Positions 24,346 through 32,644 of a stretch of DNA of 33,804 nucleotides are shown here, in pieces. This DNA comes from an uncultured beta proteobacterium (GTDB taxonomy: Bacteria > Pseudomonadota > Gammaproteobacteria > Burkholderiales > Burkholderiaceae_C), in assembly GCA_903876715.1 (NCBI GenBank), contig CAIRBF010000384.1, forward strand, positions 1-33,804. Reading direction: 5' to 3'. A program made the position numbers and the translations under genes. A model generated the notes under the pieces. That model did no database searches. It worked only from the letters and a program-made list of their open reading frames with translations, and was not told where the DNA came from. Numbering within the stretch: position 1 is the first letter of the stretch; the number at the start of each line of letters is the position of its first letter.

Positions 24346-24606
24346 TCAGGATGGCAAGACCGCTGGCGGGGTGATCGTGGCGTCCGCGCAGCGGCTCGGC
24401 TCGGACTCGTCAGACGCCGGCACGCAGCGGCGACAGATGCAGGCCCGACCCCGGGCCGCGGCCGGCAAACGCTGGATCAAGGCCGGCGGAAAGGTCTGCT
24501 CCACACACCAGCAAGCCGCGTCGGCCGCCCCGCCAGCGGCCAAGGCGCAGCCGTTGGGGCCGCCGCACAGCGGGCAGTTCTCGGGTGCAACAGAGGTAGA
24601 GGTCAT
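24346..24606 (-). CDS. Cysteine-rich CWC-family protein
   Basis: An 86-residue protein with eight or so cysteines in the CWC arrangement (PF14375): CPLCGGPNGCALAAG, then ACWC, then a VEQTFPPALIQRLP segment and ACICRRC. The paired cysteines suggest binding of a metal such as zinc; the function of the family is unknown. The start at 24606 fits the usual N-terminal length. It ends 13 bases before the Bug gene on the same strand, so is likely the first gene of a CWC-Bug-BMP unit. Confidence 0.82.
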   Translation of the reverse strand: MTSTSVAPENCPLCGGPNGCALAAGGAADAACWCVEQTFPPALIQRLPAAARGRACICRRCVPASDESEPSRCADATITPPAVLPS

Positions 24607-24726
24607 GGCGCGTCGGGCGGGTACAGATCATTGCCCGGTGCGGCGGATTGTCGCGTCCTCGGCACCCACCCCTGCGGCCCCGCGCGGGTGCCCGGTGCCG
24701 CAGGCGCGCGGTCGCGCGGGGGGCGC

Positions 24727-25704
24727 TCAGTCGACCTTCGTCCCCGTGAGCTTGACCACCCGCGCCCACTTGTCCATCTCGGCGCGGACGAAGCCGGCGA
24801 ACTCCTGGGGTGTCGAGCTCACGGCCTCGACGTCGATGTTCCTCATCGCCGTGCGGTAGCCGGGGTCGCGCGCGGCCTTCACGAGTTCGGCGTTGAGGCG
24901 CTCGACGATGGGTGCGGGTGTGCCGGCCGCCACGAACAGCCCGGTCCAGCTGTCCACCTGGTAGCCGGGCAGGCCGGCCTCGGCGAAGGTGGGCAGGTCG
25001 GGCAGGGTCGGCCAGCGGCGGCTGCCGGAGTTGGCGATCGCCCGCACCTTGCCGGTCTTGGCCAGGGTGACGGCGTTGGTCACCGTCTCGATCATCATCG
25101 ACACATTGCCTGCCAGCAGGTCGGCCGAGGCGGCGCCGCCGCCCTTGTAGGGCACGTGCAGCAGGTCGATCTGGGCCGTGGTCTTGAGCAGCTCGGTGGC
25201 CAGGTGCGAGATCGAGCCGTTGCCGGCCGAGGCGTAGCTGAGCTTGCCCGGGTTCGCCTTCGCGTAGCGGATCAGGTCCTGCAACGACTGGATCGGCAGC
25301 GACGCGTTGACGATCAGCACGCTCGGGTTGAGCGCCAGCACGGACACCGGCAACAGGTCGCGCGCGGCGTCGACCGGCAGGTTCTTGAACAGCACCGGGG
25401 CCACGCTGTTCGTGCCGATGGTGCCGTACAGCAGCGTGTGGCCGTCGGCGGGCGCCGACACCACGGCCTGCATCGCGGGGCCGCCGCCGCCGCCGGGCCG
25501 GTTCTCGACGATGACCTGGGCGTTCATCTGCTCGGCCAGCTGCTTGCCCAGGGCGCGCGCCATGATGTCGGAGGAACCGCCGACCGCGAACGGCACGATG
25601 ATGCGGATGGGCTTGGAGGGGTAGGACTGTGCGCGCGCGGAGTCGAGGGGGAGCGTCGCGCCCGCGCCCATGGCCAGCAGTCCCAGAAGCAGCTGTCGTC
25701 TCAT
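24727..25704 (-). CDS. Bug/TctC-family periplasmic solute-binding protein
   Basis: A 325-residue receptor with a signal peptide (MRRQLLLGLLAMGAGATLPL, cleavage near ARA) and the family motifs RIIVPFAVGGSSDIMARAL, VIVENRPGGGGGPAM, DGHTLLYGT, HVPYKGGGAASADLLAGN and PTFAEAGLPGY. The ATG overlaps the stop of the FAD monooxygenase gene by four bases, so the two are translationally coupled, and the receptor's ligand is probably the monooxygenase substrate or a precursor of it. No membrane partner is present. Confidence 0.94.
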   Translation of the reverse strand: MRRQLLLGLLAMGAGATLPLDSARAQSYPSKPIRIIVPFAVGGSSDIMARALGKQLAEQMNAQVIVENRPGGGGGPAMQAVVSAPADGHTLLYGTIGTNSVAPVLFKNLPVDAARDLLPVSVLALNPSVLIVNASLPIQSLQDLIRYAKANPGKLSYASAGNGSISHLATELLKTTAQIDLLHVPYKGGGAASADLLAGNVSMMIETVTNAVTLAKTGKVRAIANSGSRRWPTLPDLPTFAEAGLPGYQVDSWTGLFVAAGTPAPIVERLNAELVKAARDPGYRTAMRNIDVEAVSSTPQEFAGFVRAEMDKWARVVKLTGTKVD

Positions 25705-26882
25705 GTCGTCTCCTTGGTGGTGTCGTCCCGGCTCAGGTGCTCGAGCCGGGCGTAGAACTCGTCGACGCGCGCCTGCGCCGTCGGCTTCATCGCCTGCAGG
25801 ATATCCGCATGCTCGCGCGGATCAGACCGGGCGCCGCTGACGCCGACCTGCCGGGACACGTCCTGCACGAAACGGCAGGCTGGCGGGCGCCGGGCGCTGA
25901 AGCGTTCGAGCGTGCGGTCGATGTCGGCCGAGCGCTCAAGAAGGCGCCCGAGCACGACCGCGTCCTCGACGGCCATGGCCCCGCCCTGCCCCATGAACGG
26001 GGTGCTCGCGTGCGCCGCGTCGCCGATGAGCAGCACCCGGCCCCGGTGCCAGGGCGCGGGCATCAGGATCTCCTCCACTGCGGTGTAGAGCAGTTCGGAT
26101 TGCGGGCCGAGTTCGTCGAGGAAGGGCGCGGCCGGTCCGCGGAAGACGGCGAAGCGCGAGGCCATCAGCGAGGCCCAGTCCTCGCGCGGGTACCAGGCGT
26201 CGGCCGGTTCGACCACGGTGCCGAACAGGTACAGCTGCTCCGCCGAGATCGGCATGATGCCCAGGCGCAGGCCGGGCGCCATCATCATGATCTTGTCGCG
26301 CAGGGCCGGGGGCCGGCGATGGACGCTGCGCCAGACGCCGAAGCCGCTGTAGCGGGGCTGGACCTCCGGCCAGAGCAACTGCCGCACACGCGAGCGGATC
26401 CCGTCGGCGCCGAGCAGCAAGTCGGCGTCGACCTCACGCCCGTCGGACAGCGCAGCCCGCACGCCATCCTGCCGCGGCTCCAGCGCCTGCACCGTGCAGC
26501 CCAGGGTCAGCGTCACCCCCAGCTGCGACATCCGGGCCGACAGCACCCGGTGCATCTCGGTGCGGCGGATCCCCAGGATCGGCACCACGTCCAGACCCGC
26601 AAAGCGCCCCGGGTAGACGGTCTCGAACAGCGGCGTGCCGTCGGCCTCCAGGTAGAGGTTGCGCCCGTCGCTGATCGGGAAGCCGGCGGCGACCATCGCC
26701 TCCATCACGTCCAGCGCGTGGAAGTGCGCCAGCCCATTGCTGTAGACGAAGATGCCCGAGCTCTGGAACCGCCACGCGGCCTGCTTCTCGACCACGGTCA
26801 CGGCCCAGCCGGCGCGGGCCAGGGCGATCGCCGCGCAGCACCCGGCGATGCCGGCGCCGCAGATCAAAGCCTGTTTCTTCAT
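25701..26882 (-). CDS. FAD-dependent aromatic-ring monooxygenase (salicylate/6-hydroxynicotinate hydroxylase type)
   Basis: A 393-residue group A flavoprotein monooxygenase. The FAD-binding loop GAGIAG lies at residues 9-14, followed by the acidic strand end VVEKQ. The DG motif is LLGADGIRSRVRQ (mid-protein), and the second FAD motif is LLIGDAAHASTPFMGQGGAMAVEDA. The family hydroxylates aromatic or related rings with NAD(P)H and oxygen. The size and motif order resemble salicylate hydroxylase or NicC-like enzymes, but the substrate is not determined. It sits between the MarR gene (33-base gap) and the coupled Bug gene. Confidence 0.9.
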   Translation of the reverse strand: MKKQALICGAGIAGCCAAIALARAGWAVTVVEKQAAWRFQSSGIFVYSNGLAHFHALDVMEAMVAAGFPISDGRNLYLEADGTPLFETVYPGRFAGLDVVPILGIRRTEMHRVLSARMSQLGVTLTLGCTVQALEPRQDGVRAALSDGREVDADLLLGADGIRSRVRQLLWPEVQPRYSGFGVWRSVHRRPPALRDKIMMMAPGLRLGIMPISAEQLYLFGTVVEPADAWYPREDWASLMASRFAVFRGPAAPFLDELGPQSELLYTAVEEILMPAPWHRGRVLLIGDAAHASTPFMGQGGAMAVEDAVVLGRLLERSADIDRTLERFSARRPPACRFVQDVSRQVGVSGARSDPREHADILQAMKPTAQARVDEFYARLEHLSRDDTTKETT

Positions 26883-26915
26883 CCGTGCTCCGCGCAGGTA
26901 CGGCCGGTCATCCCC

Positions 26916-27392
26916 TCACTGGTCGGCGAGTGAGTCACGGACCTTCTTCAGCAGCAGCTTCAGCAGCACTGCCTCGGCCTGGGTGAGGTCGCGGACCATC
27001 AGCTCGTTCACCGTCTGCGCGACCTCCATGAGCGCGGGCTCGATGGCCCGCCCCTGGGCGGTGAGTTCGATGCGGACCTTGCGCCGGTCCTGCGTGTCGC
27101 GGGTGCGCGTGACCAGACCGTCACCCTCGAGGGCGCGCACCATCTCGAGCACCGAGGACTCCATCAGCCCCAGCCGCTGCGCCAGCTCCCGGTGCGTGAT
27201 GCCCTCCTGCTCCCAGAGCGTACGCAGGACGAACCAGCCGCCCCGGCGGATGCCGTGCTCGGCGATGCGCGCGAACAGCACACGCTTGGAGGCGCGCTCG
27301 GCCTCGGCGATGAGGAAGCCCAGGCTCTCGTCGAGGCCGGCCCGCGCCCGCGCAGCGACCGGATCCGACTCAGGAGCGGCAAGGGAAACCAT
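26916..27392 (-). CDS. MarR-family transcriptional regulator
   Basis: A 158-residue winged-helix regulator. The DNA-binding part reads ITHRELAQRLGLMESSVLEM, then VRALEGDGLVTRTRDTQDRR (recognition helix and wing), with dimerisation helices at both ends. The ATG at 27392 was chosen because the family N-terminus begins there; the open frame continues upstream through the promoter. One copy of TAGGATCCAAAG begins at the start codon and the other lies at the dioxygenase promoter, so it probably represses both directions. It heads the MarR-monooxygenase-Bug unit. Confidence 0.9.
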   Translation of the reverse strand: MVSLAAPESDPVAARARAGLDESLGFLIAEAERASKRVLFARIAEHGIRRGGWFVLRTLWEQEGITHRELAQRLGLMESSVLEMVRALEGDGLVTRTRDTQDRRKVRIELTAQGRAIEPALMEVAQTVNELMVRDLTQAEAVLLKLLLKKVRDSLADQ

Positions 27393-27403
27393 AGGATCCA
27401 AAG
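27392..27403. promoter_or_regulatory. Putative MarR operator, copy 1
   Basis: TAGGATCCAAAG, directly at the MarR start codon. The same 12 bases recur at 27470-27481. The motif contains the palindrome GGATCC. A neighbouring GGATGTATCC (27404-27413 region) may extend the site. Confidence 0.45.
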
Positions 27404-27446
27404 GATGTATCCATCGCGCTTCGCAGCATTTGCTGATGCAGTGTAC

Positions 27447-27481
27447 TTGCCGTCGCGGAAGAAAACACCTAGGATCCAAAG
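27447..27481 (+). promoter_or_regulatory. Promoter of the TauD/TfdA gene with MarR operator copy 2
   Basis: TTGCCG (27447-27452) and TAGGAT (27470-27475) are 17 bases apart, a plausible sigma70 promoter. The second copy of TAGGATCCAAAG (27470-27481) covers the -10 box and the likely start site, so a bound regulator would block transcription. The gene starts 30 bases downstream. Confidence 0.5.
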
Positions 27482-27511
27482 CAATTTCCCCCGCTCCTGG
27501 AGTGATTCGTC

Positions 27512-28381
27512 ATGTTCACCAGCACCGTCGGCGCCCCGATCTCGGCGCGCACCCCGGATCAGGGCGCCCACGCCTACAGCAGCATCGTGGTGACGCCCGC
27601 CTCGCCGCATATCGGCGCCGAGGTCACCGGCATCGACCTCACGCGCGAGCTCTCGCCGCAACAGGTGGCCGAGGTCAAGGACGCCTTCGTGCGCCACCAG
27701 GTGCTCTTCTTCCGCGAGCAGCGCATCAGCTTCGAGGACCACATCCGCTTCGCCAGCCTGTTCGGCACGCTGGGCCGGCACGTCGGGGCGCAGACGATCA
27801 GCAAGCCCACCGACCACCCGCTGGTGCGGCGCTTCCACTACGACGAGACCTCGCAGCGCATCTCGGGCGAGAGCTGGCACAGCGACCAGTCCTGCGCGCC
27901 CGTCCCGCCGCTGGGCAGCATGCTCTACAACCACATCGTGCCGCCCGACGGCGGCGGCGACACGATGTTCGCGAGCACCTATGCCGCCTACGACGCCCTG
28001 TCAGAGCGGATGAAGGCTTTCCTGTCGGGGCTGACGGCCACGCACGACGGCGCCCGGGTGTTCGGCCCCGGCACGCCCAAGGCCTCGCACCCGGTGATCG
28101 TGCACCACCCGGAAAGCGGGCGCCGCGGCATCTTCGTGAACGCCGACTTCACGAGCCACATCAACGAGCTGCCGCGCAAGGAGGGCGACGCCGTCCTCGA
28201 CTTCCTCTACCGCCACATCGGCCGCGACGAGTGGTCCTGCCGCTTCCGCTGGCGCGCGCACTCAATCGCGTTCTGGGACAACCGCTGCGCCCAGCACAAG
28301 GCGCTGTGGGACTACTGGCCGAACGTGCGCTCGGGCTACCGCGTGCAGATCGAGGGCACGGCGCCGCCGCTGGCGGGGTGA
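27512..28381 (+). CDS. TauD/TfdA-family Fe(II)/2-oxoglutarate dioxygenase
   Basis: A 289-residue non-haem iron dioxygenase that hydroxylates a small acid while converting 2-oxoglutarate to succinate. Iron ligands are visible: His123 and Asp125 in SWHSDQS and His262 in CAQHKALWDY; the 2-oxoglutarate-binding Arg follows in NVRSGYRVQIEG. The N-terminal GAEVTGIDLTREL is typical. The start ATG has GGAG ten bases upstream. TfdA and TauD act on phenoxyacetates and taurine respectively; this enzyme's substrate is unknown. Divergent from the MarR-monooxygenase-Bug unit with shared operator motifs, so likely part of the same pathway. Confidence 0.92.
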   Translation: MFTSTVGAPISARTPDQGAHAYSSIVVTPASPHIGAEVTGIDLTRELSPQQVAEVKDAFVRHQVLFFREQRISFEDHIRFASLFGTLGRHVGAQTISKPTDHPLVRRFHYDETSQRISGESWHSDQSCAPVPPLGSMLYNHIVPPDGGGDTMFASTYAAYDALSERMKAFLSGLTATHDGARVFGPGTPKASHPVIVHHPESGRRGIFVNADFTSHINELPRKEGDAVLDFLYRHIGRDEWSCRFRWRAHSIAFWDNRCAQHKALWDYWPNVRSGYRVQIEGTAPPLAG

Positions 28382-28462
28382 GCCCGGGGTCGTCGAGGCT
28401 CACGCCGGAGGCCGAGCGCAGGCAGGCTTCCCGGGCACGCGCCGGGGGCTGCCACCAGGTTC

Positions 28463-28921
28463 TCAAGCCCGCGGCGGGAAGCGGTGGAACATGAAGTACT
28501 CGCCGTCCTGGACCCAGCCCCGCGTCTGGTAGAGCTGCTGCGCGGGCAGGTTGTCCCGGGCCACGTTCAGGCTCAGCCGGCAGGCGCCGAACGCCTGCGC
28601 GTGGTGTTCGACCGCCGCCAGCAAGGCCGATGCCAAGCCGGTACGGCGCGCTGCTGGCGCGACGAAGAGGTCGTTCAGGATGAACACGCGCGCCAGGGCC
28701 GTGGACGAGAAGATCGGATAGAGCTGCGCGAACCCGGCAGCCCGGCCTTCGGTCTCGCCGAGGAAGACCACCGACTGCCCGTGCTCGAAGCGCGCGTTCA
28801 GGAAGGCGCGGCAGGCGGGCAGGTCGGCCGGGCGCCCCTGGAACTGGCGGTACTGGTCGAACAAGGCCGACAGCGCTTCGAGGTCGGCGAGGACGGCCTG
28901 GCGGACGGCGAAGGGGGTCAT
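28463..28921 (-). CDS. GNAT-family N-acetyltransferase
   Basis: A 152-residue acetyltransferase that would transfer acetyl from acetyl-CoA to an amine. GNAT elements: the FAVRQAVLADLEALSALF start, strand 4 with VFILNDLFVAP, the CoA pyrophosphate loop ARRTGLASALLAAVE (Arg-x-x-Gly-x-Ala form) and the C-terminal NLPAQQLYQTRGW. The start at 28921 fits the family, though no clear ribosome site precedes it. A single gene; the acceptor substrate is unknown. Confidence 0.88.
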   Translation of the reverse strand: MTPFAVRQAVLADLEALSALFDQYRQFQGRPADLPACRAFLNARFEHGQSVVFLGETEGRAAGFAQLYPIFSSTALARVFILNDLFVAPAARRTGLASALLAAVEHHAQAFGACRLSLNVARDNLPAQQLYQTRGWVQDGEYFMFHRFPPRA

Positions 28922-29094
28922 CGGTGTGGAGTGGGGATGCGGGCGCAGGCGAGGGTCGCCTGAGCTTTGGCATATTCTCGCCATCCCGGCCACGGGCGCG
29001 AAGGCGCTCGAGCGCTGTCATTTCAGCGGCGACCCTGGGCAAAGGTCGCCGCGAGGTGCGGCCGGGTGCCGCCCTCGACGACCCACCGCAGCCC

Positions 29095-29994
29095 GTGCAA
29101 CAGCTCGACATCTTCGCCGACAGCCGCGACGTCGGCCTGCGCAACGACCTGGCGCAGGCCTTGCTCGACGGCGACGGATTCACCGCGCAGCGCGTCGCGC
29201 GGGAACTGCGCGCGGCGTGCGGTGACGGTGCGGTGCTCGCATCTGCGGCGGTGCTGATCGAGCACCTGCAGGCGCAGCTGGCGGCCGACGCCCCCGGCGC
29301 CTCGGTCCGCCGCCTGGACGCGCAGGCCGTGCTCGACGCCCGGCGCCGCCTCGACGGGCCCGTCACGGCCGCAGCCGCCGTCGTGTTCGACCGGGAGGCG
29401 GCGCAGGTCTGGCTTGCCGGCCGATGGCAGGCGCTGGCGCAACAGGCGGACGGTGTCGACTGGCACCCGGCGCAAGCCGACGCTCACGCCGCCGGCCTCT
29501 ACCTGCGCGCCCAGGCCTGGATGGCGGCCGCTGACGCCGTGGACCGCATCGACTCGTGGCGCCGCATCCCGCAGCCGCTGCTGTGGATGACACAGGCGCG
29601 CTGGCGCGCCGCGGGTGCTGACGCTGGCTGGCCGCTGCTGGCTGAGGCCCTGTGGCTCGCACCGGCCCGGGCCGCCGCGCTGCTGCCGCTGCTGGCCGAC
29701 CCGATGCTGACGAAGCTTGCAGCCCGCTTCGAGGCCTGCTTCGACCTTGCCGGCCCACCCGGCGAGGACTGGGCCTGGCTGCCCGCCTTCGCCCTGGTGG
29801 AACGTCCCTTGCTGGCCGATCTGCTGGCGCCCGCCAGCCCGCCCCCGGCGCAGGCGCCCGGCGAAGCCTTCAAGACCGTGGCCGCCCTGCTGCGGCTCGA
29901 GCGCCAGGGACGGCACCACGAGATCGTCGCGCAGCGCGCGCGCCTGAAGGCCTTGTCGCCGCCGCTGATGGCGGCCTACATGGCGACGCGGTGA
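29095..29994 (+). CDS. Conserved hypothetical protein, alpha-helical
   Basis: A 299-residue Ala/Leu/Trp-rich protein, probably all-helical and cytoplasmic, without signal peptide or catalytic motif. The segment QLDIFADSRDVGLRNDLAQAL at its N-terminus looks like the true beginning, so the GTG at 29095 is preferred; the open frame continues back to 28924 and the start remains uncertain. Its repeated WxAA/LLAEALWL pattern suggests a helical-repeat fold. It resembles proteins I recall only as hypothetical in Burkholderiales. It stands alone between a GNAT gene and M20 debris. Confidence 0.65.
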   Translation: MQQLDIFADSRDVGLRNDLAQALLDGDGFTAQRVARELRAACGDGAVLASAAVLIEHLQAQLAADAPGASVRRLDAQAVLDARRRLDGPVTAAAAVVFDREAAQVWLAGRWQALAQQADGVDWHPAQADAHAAGLYLRAQAWMAAADAVDRIDSWRRIPQPLLWMTQARWRAAGADAGWPLLAEALWLAPARAAALLPLLADPMLTKLAARFEACFDLAGPPGEDWAWLPAFALVERPLLADLLAPASPPPAQAPGEAFKTVAALLRLERQGRHHEIVAQRARLKALSPPLMAAYMATR

Positions 29995-30109
29995 GGGGCT
30001 GGATGTGCGGCCTGCGGGCCGTGCGGGCGGCGCGTCGCGGCACCCTGCAGCCGAGTCGGCCCGGGGCGCACCGCGCGGCCCGGCTCGGCCGCGTCCGGCA
30101 CCTCCGGGC

Positions 30110-30512
30110 TCACCCCCGCAGCAGGTCCAGCAGCGTGCACGCGATCACCTTCGTCGCGCGGCGCAGGTCTTCCAGCACCAGGTGCTCGTCGGCGCGCTTG
30201 GCGTTGGACTCGAGCACGGTGCGCGTACCGGCGCCGTAGATCACCGCGGGCACACCGTGCTCGCCGTACAGGCGCACGTCGGTGTACAGCGGCGTGCCGC
30301 TCTCGGGGACGGGCTCGCCGAAGACGGCCAGCCCGTGGCGCTGCAGTGGCTCGATGAGGGCGCGGTGGCCTGTTGGCCGTCTGCAGCGCGTCCACCCCGG
30401 TGTGCGCGTAGGCAGCTTGCCGTCGACGACCTCGCCACCGCAGGGGTCGTGCGTCCGGCCGTCGCCCGGAGGCACGACGTCGCCGTGCGCGTTCAGCGCG
30501 ATTAGGTCCAGA
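30110..30512 (-). pseudogene. M20 peptidase remnant A: three pieces joined by deletions
   Basis: Read on the minus strand, about 30512-30420 gives an N-terminal M20 piece (ALNAHGDVVPPGDG, GGEVVDGKL). It runs, with a change of frame, into a middle piece (AAYAHTGVDALQTAN, about 30418-30376). That is joined after another deletion and frame change to the C-terminal piece (ALIEPLQRHGLAVFGEP to the stop, about 30370-30110). The last piece is almost identical in DNA to 33127-33390. Compared with that gene, about 300 bases are missing at the second junction. No continuous frame remains. Confidence 0.8.
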
Positions 30513-30620
30513 GCCCGACACGCCTTAGGGACGGCGCACGGTCCATCGCCGTGTACTAAACTGAAAATCGAATTCGGAGTCGGAACCCGCGACTCGAAGC
30601 CTGTAGGAGAAGTGAACGAG

Positions 30621-30905
30621 ATGAAGCCCCTGACCATCATCCTGGCAGCGCTCGCCCTGACGGGCTGTGCCAACCAGCGATTCGACCTGCGTGCCAGCGA
30701 CGCCGTCCCCACGCAGACACAGACCCACAGCTTCTGGGTTTCCGGCATCGGACAGAGCAAGGGCGAGGATGCGGCCAAGGTCTGCGGTGGTGCGGCCAAG
30801 GTGGCCCGCGTCGAGATGCAGCAGACCGCGACGGACGTGCTGATCGGTGCAGTGACGCTGGGCATCTACACGCCGCGCGAGATGCGCATCACCTGTGTTC
30901 GCTGA
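30621..30905 (+). CDS. Bor-family lipoprotein, first of a tandem pair
   Basis: A 94-residue lipoprotein with the signal peptide MKPLTIILAALALTGC (lipobox LTGC). The mature part has the Bor pattern (PF06291): HSFWVSGIGQSKGEDAAKVCGG, then TLGIYTPREMRITC with the second conserved Cys. Bor of phage lambda is an outer-membrane lipoprotein expressed by the lysogen and linked to serum resistance; homologues also occur in chromosomes. The ATG at 30621 lies 14 bases after TAGGAGA and close to AACGAG. It is followed 19 bases later by a second bor-like gene. Confidence 0.85.
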   Translation: MKPLTIILAALALTGCANQRFDLRASDAVPTQTQTHSFWVSGIGQSKGEDAAKVCGGAAKVARVEMQQTATDVLIGAVTLGIYTPREMRITCVR

Positions 30906-30924
30906 CCCGACAGGAGACCATGAC

Positions 30925-31212
30925 ATGAGAGCGAAGATCTTCGCGGCGGCCCTCGTCCTTGCCTTCCTCAGCGGATGCGCCACCCAGACCGCGACCGTCC
31001 ATTCGACGGAAGGCCGCCTGGCCAAGCAGGAAATGCAGACATTCTTCGTCAGTGGCCTGGGCCAGACGCAGACCATCGACGCTGCGGCGGTCTGTGGCGG
31101 CGCAGACAAGGTGGCCAGCGTCGAGCGTGCGCTCAGCCCGATGAACTGGCTGCTCAACTTCCTGACATCGGGCATCTACTCGCCGTTGGACGCTCGGGTC
31201 TACTGTCGCTGA
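30925..31212 (+). CDS. Bor-family lipoprotein, second of a tandem pair
   Basis: A 95-residue lipoprotein with lipobox LSGC in ALVLAFLSGCATQ. It shares FFVSGLGQTQTIDAAAVCGG and SGIYSPLDARVYC with Bor proteins and with its upstream neighbour, from which it differs at most other positions, so the duplication is not recent. CAGGAGA lies about eight bases before the ATG. The two genes form an operon between M20 remnants A and B. The role is presumed to be at the outer membrane surface; serum resistance is known only for lambda Bor. Confidence 0.86.
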   Translation: MRAKIFAAALVLAFLSGCATQTATVHSTEGRLAKQEMQTFFVSGLGQTQTIDAAAVCGGADKVASVERALSPMNWLLNFLTSGIYSPLDARVYCR

Positions 31213-31645
31213 CGGCCTGGCGTCCGGGGCGCGGCAGGCGACACCTGCCGTCTCGCGCATGACCAGCGCGGGTCGCGTCGGACAGGGCAAAGGCTCGGTG
31301 TCCCCTTGCGGGTAGGCCAGCGAGCGCGGGCTGCAAGTTGACGACCGCTACGGGGTCCGTCTTGGCGTGCTCAGCGCGCCGAACAGAGCGTCGAGCGCAT
31401 GGGCAGGGCTTGTGCTTTGCGCGCTCGCAGCGCGGCGCCTGCAGGCGCTGCTGCAGCGTCACCCTCAGCGCACGCGCCGCACAGAGGGACGGGTGACACA
31501 TGGCGTCGCGCGTTCGCGCCTGTCGGCCCTCACGGGCCCGAGCCAGAACCGCCGCTCGCGCCCCGACACGACCTGTGTCGCTTCCGACCCTGTGCGGCAG
31601 GTCTTCCCTGTCTGCGCCCGCGAGTCCTCGACCCGAAGGGTGCCC
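31213..31645. other. Intergenic region, no gene recognised
   Basis: This 433-base stretch separates the bor pair from the convergent deformylase gene. Short frames occur but none has a ribosome site plus recognisable content. A hairpin at 31232-31250 (CGGCAGG, five-base loop, CCTGCCG), 20 bases after the second bor stop and without a T tract, could help end that transcript. Confidence 0.5.
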
Positions 31646-32194
31646 TCAATCATCGTCGGCAGTTGCCGCCAGTGCCGGGAACAGCACCTCGGTGTAGCCG
31701 AAGTGCGTGAAGTCGCGCACTCGCATGGGGTACAGCTTTCCGATCAGGTGATCGCACTCGTGCTGCACCACGCGGGCGTGGAAACCCTCGACGCTGCGGT
31801 CGATCGGCCCGCCCTCAGGGTCGAAGCCGGTGTAGCGGATCCGTGACCAACGCGGCACCCTGCCACGCAGCCCCGGCACCGACAGGCAGCCCTCCCAGTC
31901 CTCGTCCTCCTCGGCGCCCAGCGGCGTGATGACCGGGTTGCACAGCACGGTCACCGGGACGCGCGGGCGGTCAGGGTAGCGGGGGTTGGGCTGGTCGCTG
32001 CCGAAGACCACCAGCTGCAGGTCCAGGCCGATCTGCGGTGCGGCGAGACCGGCGCCGTTGGCGGCATGCATGGTGTCGAACAGGTCGGCCACCCACCGGC
32101 GCAGTTCGAGCGAGCCGAAGGCCGAGGCGGCAACGGGTTGGGCCACGCGCAGCAGGCGTGGATCACCCATTTTCAGGATGTGGTGGACGGTCAT
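31646..32194 (-). CDS. def: Peptide deformylase
   Basis: A 182-residue enzyme that removes the formyl group from new proteins. All three family motifs are present: [10 protein letters not shown] (47-56), EGCLSVPG (101-108) with metal ligand Cys103, and QHECDHL (144-150) with His145, catalytic Glu146 and His149. The Cys in HECDH where many enzymes have Phe/Leu is a tolerated variation. The ATG at 32194 matches the family start; the open frame continues upstream but without homology. It is not next to fmt, as the housekeeping gene usually is, so is probably an extra copy. Confidence 0.92.
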   Translation of the reverse strand: MTVHHILKMGDPRLLRVAQPVAASAFGSLELRRWVADLFDTMHAANGAGLAAPQIGLDLQLVVFGSDQPNPRYPDRPRVPVTVLCNPVITPLGAEEDEDWEGCLSVPGLRGRVPRWSRIRYTGFDPEGGPIDRSVEGFHARVVQHECDHLIGKLYPMRVRDFTHFGYTEVLFPALAATADDD

Positions 32195-32317
32195 GGACGA
32201 GGCTCTTTCGGGTGCGGATGGATTCCGATCGGCATGCATGCTGTATGCGACGCGCCGTCGCGCAGGAAGCGTGGATCCATGCACCTGGAGCGCGTGACGC
32301 TGCATCTGGGCCGCGCA

Positions 32318-32614
32318 TCATCCATCAGTCTCCCAGGCCGTCCACGCCAAATCAAGCAGCGTCCTCGCGATCACCGTCGTCGCGCGGCGCAGGGCCCCGG
32401 GCAGCAGGCGCTCTTCGGCGCGTTTGGCGTTGGACTGCAGCACGGTGCGCGGGCCGGCGCCGTAGATCACGGCGTGCACGCCGTGCTCGCCGCACACGCG
32501 CACGTCGGTGTACAGCGGCGTGCCGCTCTCGGGGATGGGCTCGCCGAAGACGGCCTGGCCGTGGCGCTGCAGCGGCTGGATGCGGGTGCGGTTGCCCGGC
32601 AGGGGCTTCAGCGC
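32318..32614 (-). pseudogene. M20 peptidase remnant B: C-terminal end only
   Basis: About 95 codons matching the end of the M20 gene at 33127-33390, with ESGTPLYTDVRVCGEHG, VIYGAGPRTVLQSNAKRAE and RTLLDLAWTAWETDG; the final residues run past the normal stop position. Homology stops abruptly near 32614, inside the sequence for the GNRALIEPLQ segment (here GNRTRIQPLQ). It is more diverged than remnant A, so it separated earlier or decays faster. It lies between deformylase and the PIN relic. Confidence 0.78.
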
Positions 32615-32644
32615 ATGCGCCGGCCTGCATGGCCGCTCAAGGCT

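Noticed and set aside
30513-31175. Minus-strand frames over the bor genes
   Set aside because: The plus strand carries lipoboxes, ribosome sites and Bor motifs for two genes; the opposite frames are shadows.
31213-31645. Short frames between the bor genes and deformylase as extra genes
   Set aside because: They lack ribosome sites and recognisable protein character and overlap in several frames, as expected by chance at this GC content.
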